A stretch of 48,978 bases of DNA from positions 1 to 48,978 of the forward strand of contig BATO01000046.1 in assembly GCA_000474255.1 (NCBI GenBank), given 5' to 3'. Shown piece by piece: positions 47,809 through 48,978 of this stretch. The translations under genes and the position numbers were made by a program. Positions within the stretch are counted from its first letter, which is position 1; the number at the start of each line of letters is the position of its first letter. This stretch comes from Aquipseudomonas alcaligenes MRY13-0052. GTDB taxonomy: Bacteria > Pseudomonadota > Gammaproteobacteria > Pseudomonadales > Pseudomonadaceae. The notes below the pieces were generated by a model. That model did not search any database. It was given only the letters and a program-made list of their open reading frames with translations, and was not told the DNA's origin.

Positions 47809-48978
47809 CAGAATTTCTCCGCCAGGGCGCGTACCGCTTCGGCGCTTTCAGCCGCCAGCGCCACGCCCGCCAGTTCCTGGGCGTCGGCCAGGCTGAGCTC
47901 GCGGATACGCGCCTTGACCTCGGGCACGCTGCGCGCCGCGACGCTGAGCTCGTCCACCCCCAGCCCCACCAGCAGCGGCACCGCCAGCGGGTCGGCGGCC
48001 AGTTCGCCGCACACCCCCACCCATTTGCCCCGCGCATGGGCGGCGCGCACGGTGAGCTCGATGAGTTGCAGTACGGCCGGGTGCAGGCCATCGGCCTGGG
48101 CCGAGAGCGTCGGGTGGCCACGGTCGATGGCCAGGGCGTACTGGGTCAGGTCGTTGGTGCCGATGCTGAAGAAGTCCACCTCGCGGGCCAGCACCGGGGC
48201 CAGCAACGCGGCGGACGGCACCTCGACCATGATCCCCAGCTGCAAGTCGGCCTGGGGGATTTCCTCCGCCAGGCGCAGGGCCATGTCGCGGGCCTGGCGC
48301 CATTCGGCGACGCTGCCGACCATGGGGAACATGATGCGCAGCGGGCGGCCGTCGGCGGCACGCAGCAAGGCGCGCAACTGGGTCTCCATCACCTTGGGCC
48401 GCTGCAGGGTCAGGCGCACGCCGCGCAGGCCGAGGAAGGGGTTTTCCTCATGGGCGATGGGCCAATAGGGCAAGGGTTTGTCGCCACCCACATCAAGGGT
48501 GCGCGCCACCAGCGGGCGGCCGTCGAGTGCGTCGAACACCTTGCGGTAGTCGGCCTCCTGGCTCGCCAGGTCGGGCGCCTGGGAATGGGCCATGAAGATG
48601 AATTCGGTGCGCAGCAGGCCGACGCCTTCGGCGCCCTGCTCCACCGCCGCCACGGCGCCGGCAGCGTCGCCCAGGTTGGCGCAGACCTCCACCCGGTGGC
48701 CGTCGCGGGTCCGGGCCGGTTCGTTCTTGTGCGCCTCGGCCTCGCGCAGCAGGCGCTCGCGGTCCTGGTGCTCGGCCCGGGCGCGCTCCAGCAGGGCCTG
48801 CTCCGGTGCCACCACCAGGCGGCCACGGCCGCCGTCCAGCAGCAGCGGCGTGCCCGGTTCCAGGGCCAGCACCCCGGCCCCGGCGCCGACCAGGGCGGGA
48901 ATGCCCAGGGCGCGGGCGACGATGGCGCTGTGGGAGGTGGCGCCACCGCGCGCGGTGAGGATGCCGGCCACGCGGGTG
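47808..48978 (-). CDS. fruB: Fructose PTS multiphosphoryl transfer protein (FruB), C-terminal part, cut by window edge
   Basis: The visible 390 codons are the C-terminal part of enzyme I: the phospho-His segment GGATSHSAIVARALG near the edge, then the PEP-binding barrel with LLRTEFIFM and DFFSIGTNDLTQYALAIDRG. The open frame continues beyond the edge. In Pseudomonas the fructose system has one fused EIIA-HPr-EI protein, so the missing N-terminal part is expected to hold EIIA and HPr; that is inferred. It is the first gene of fruBKA. Confidence 0.93.
   Translation of the reverse strand, partial: TRVAGILTARGGATSHSAIVARALGIPALVGAGAGVLALEPGTPLLLDGGRGRLVVAPEQALLERARAEHQDRERLLREAEAHKNEPARTRDGHRVEVCANLGDAAGAVAAVEQGAEGVGLLRTEFIFMAHSQAPDLASQEADYRKVFDALDGRPLVARTLDVGGDKPLPYWPIAHEENPFLGLRGVRLTLQRPKVMETQLRALLRAADGRPLRIMFPMVGSVAEWRQARDMALRLAEEIPQADLQLGIMVEVPSAALLAPVLAREVDFFSIGTNDLTQYALAIDRGHPTLSAQADGLHPAVLQLIELTVRAAHARGKWVGVCGELAADPLAVPLLVGLGVDELSVAARSVPEVKARIRELSLADAQELAGVALAAESAEAVRALAEKF

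Noticed and set aside
45242-47896. 884-codon plus-strand frame across fruA and fruK
   Set aside because: Runs antisense through two well-defined genes and has no domain of its own.

Overview
The window is a GC-rich chromosomal segment of a fluorescent Pseudomonas. The evidence is a pyoverdine locus (pvdL, pvdG, an MbtH protein, pvdS), a catalase/NHEJ/glycogen stress block like the one known from P. aeruginosa, Pseudomonas-type REP palindromes, and Pseudomonas small-protein families (PraB, DUF3182, DUF3203). There are no rRNA or tRNA genes, CRISPR arrays, prophages or intact insertion sequences. Nearly all of it reads as a core or shell chromosome.

Layout. (1) 1-7905, siderophore region: the start of the pvdL megasynthase (cut by the window edge, with an apparent one-base frameshift at its end), thioesterase pvdG and an MbtH-like gene on the minus strand; the divergent iron-starvation sigma gene pvdS behind a Fur-box promoter; then an IucB-type hydroxyornithine acetyltransferase. 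PvdS-type promoter elements lie before the MbtH gene and before the acetyltransferase. (2) 8009-13974, housekeeping and redox: a second EF-G (fusA2), a FrnE-like DsbA protein, the acuR-acuI acrylate-detoxification pair with a self-overlapping operator, and two small genes. (3) 14390-31129, general-stress block: a minus-strand run of Cys-rich 50-aa protein, MgtC-like protein, 80-aa protein, Ku, LigD and an SDR; then a nucleotide-binding protein, catalase HPII, a KGG/Con-10 protein, two small unknown genes, glycogen phosphorylase with a DUF2513 partner, and a six-gene plus-strand cluster of mostly uncharacterised proteins including DUF3182, an alpha/beta hydrolase and DUF3203. (4) 31438-33567, a FadL-type outer-membrane channel and a PraB-family secreted protein, each with its own terminator. 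(5) 33568-34853, a 1.3-kb gene-poor stretch ending in a 133-bp tandem repeat. (6) 34854-39495, a tightly overlapping four-gene ABC exporter operon (ATPase, permease, TolC-like protein, adaptor) with no visible substrate gene. (7) 39826-45031, a lipoprotein, a lone BRO-N protein with an inverted-repeat element upstream, a DUF1444 protein, a membrane-protein pair including a 23-residue peptide, a GFA protein and a shikimate-dehydrogenase-like enzyme. (8) 45140-48978, the fruB-fruK-fruA fructose PTS operon, with fruB cut by the window edge.

The candidates most worth a second look are the pvdL frameshift, the orphan ABC exporter, the uncharacterised stress operon at 27758-31129, the extended NHEJ operon with its overlapping Cys-rich small gene, and the inverted-repeat element upstream of the lone BRO-N gene.
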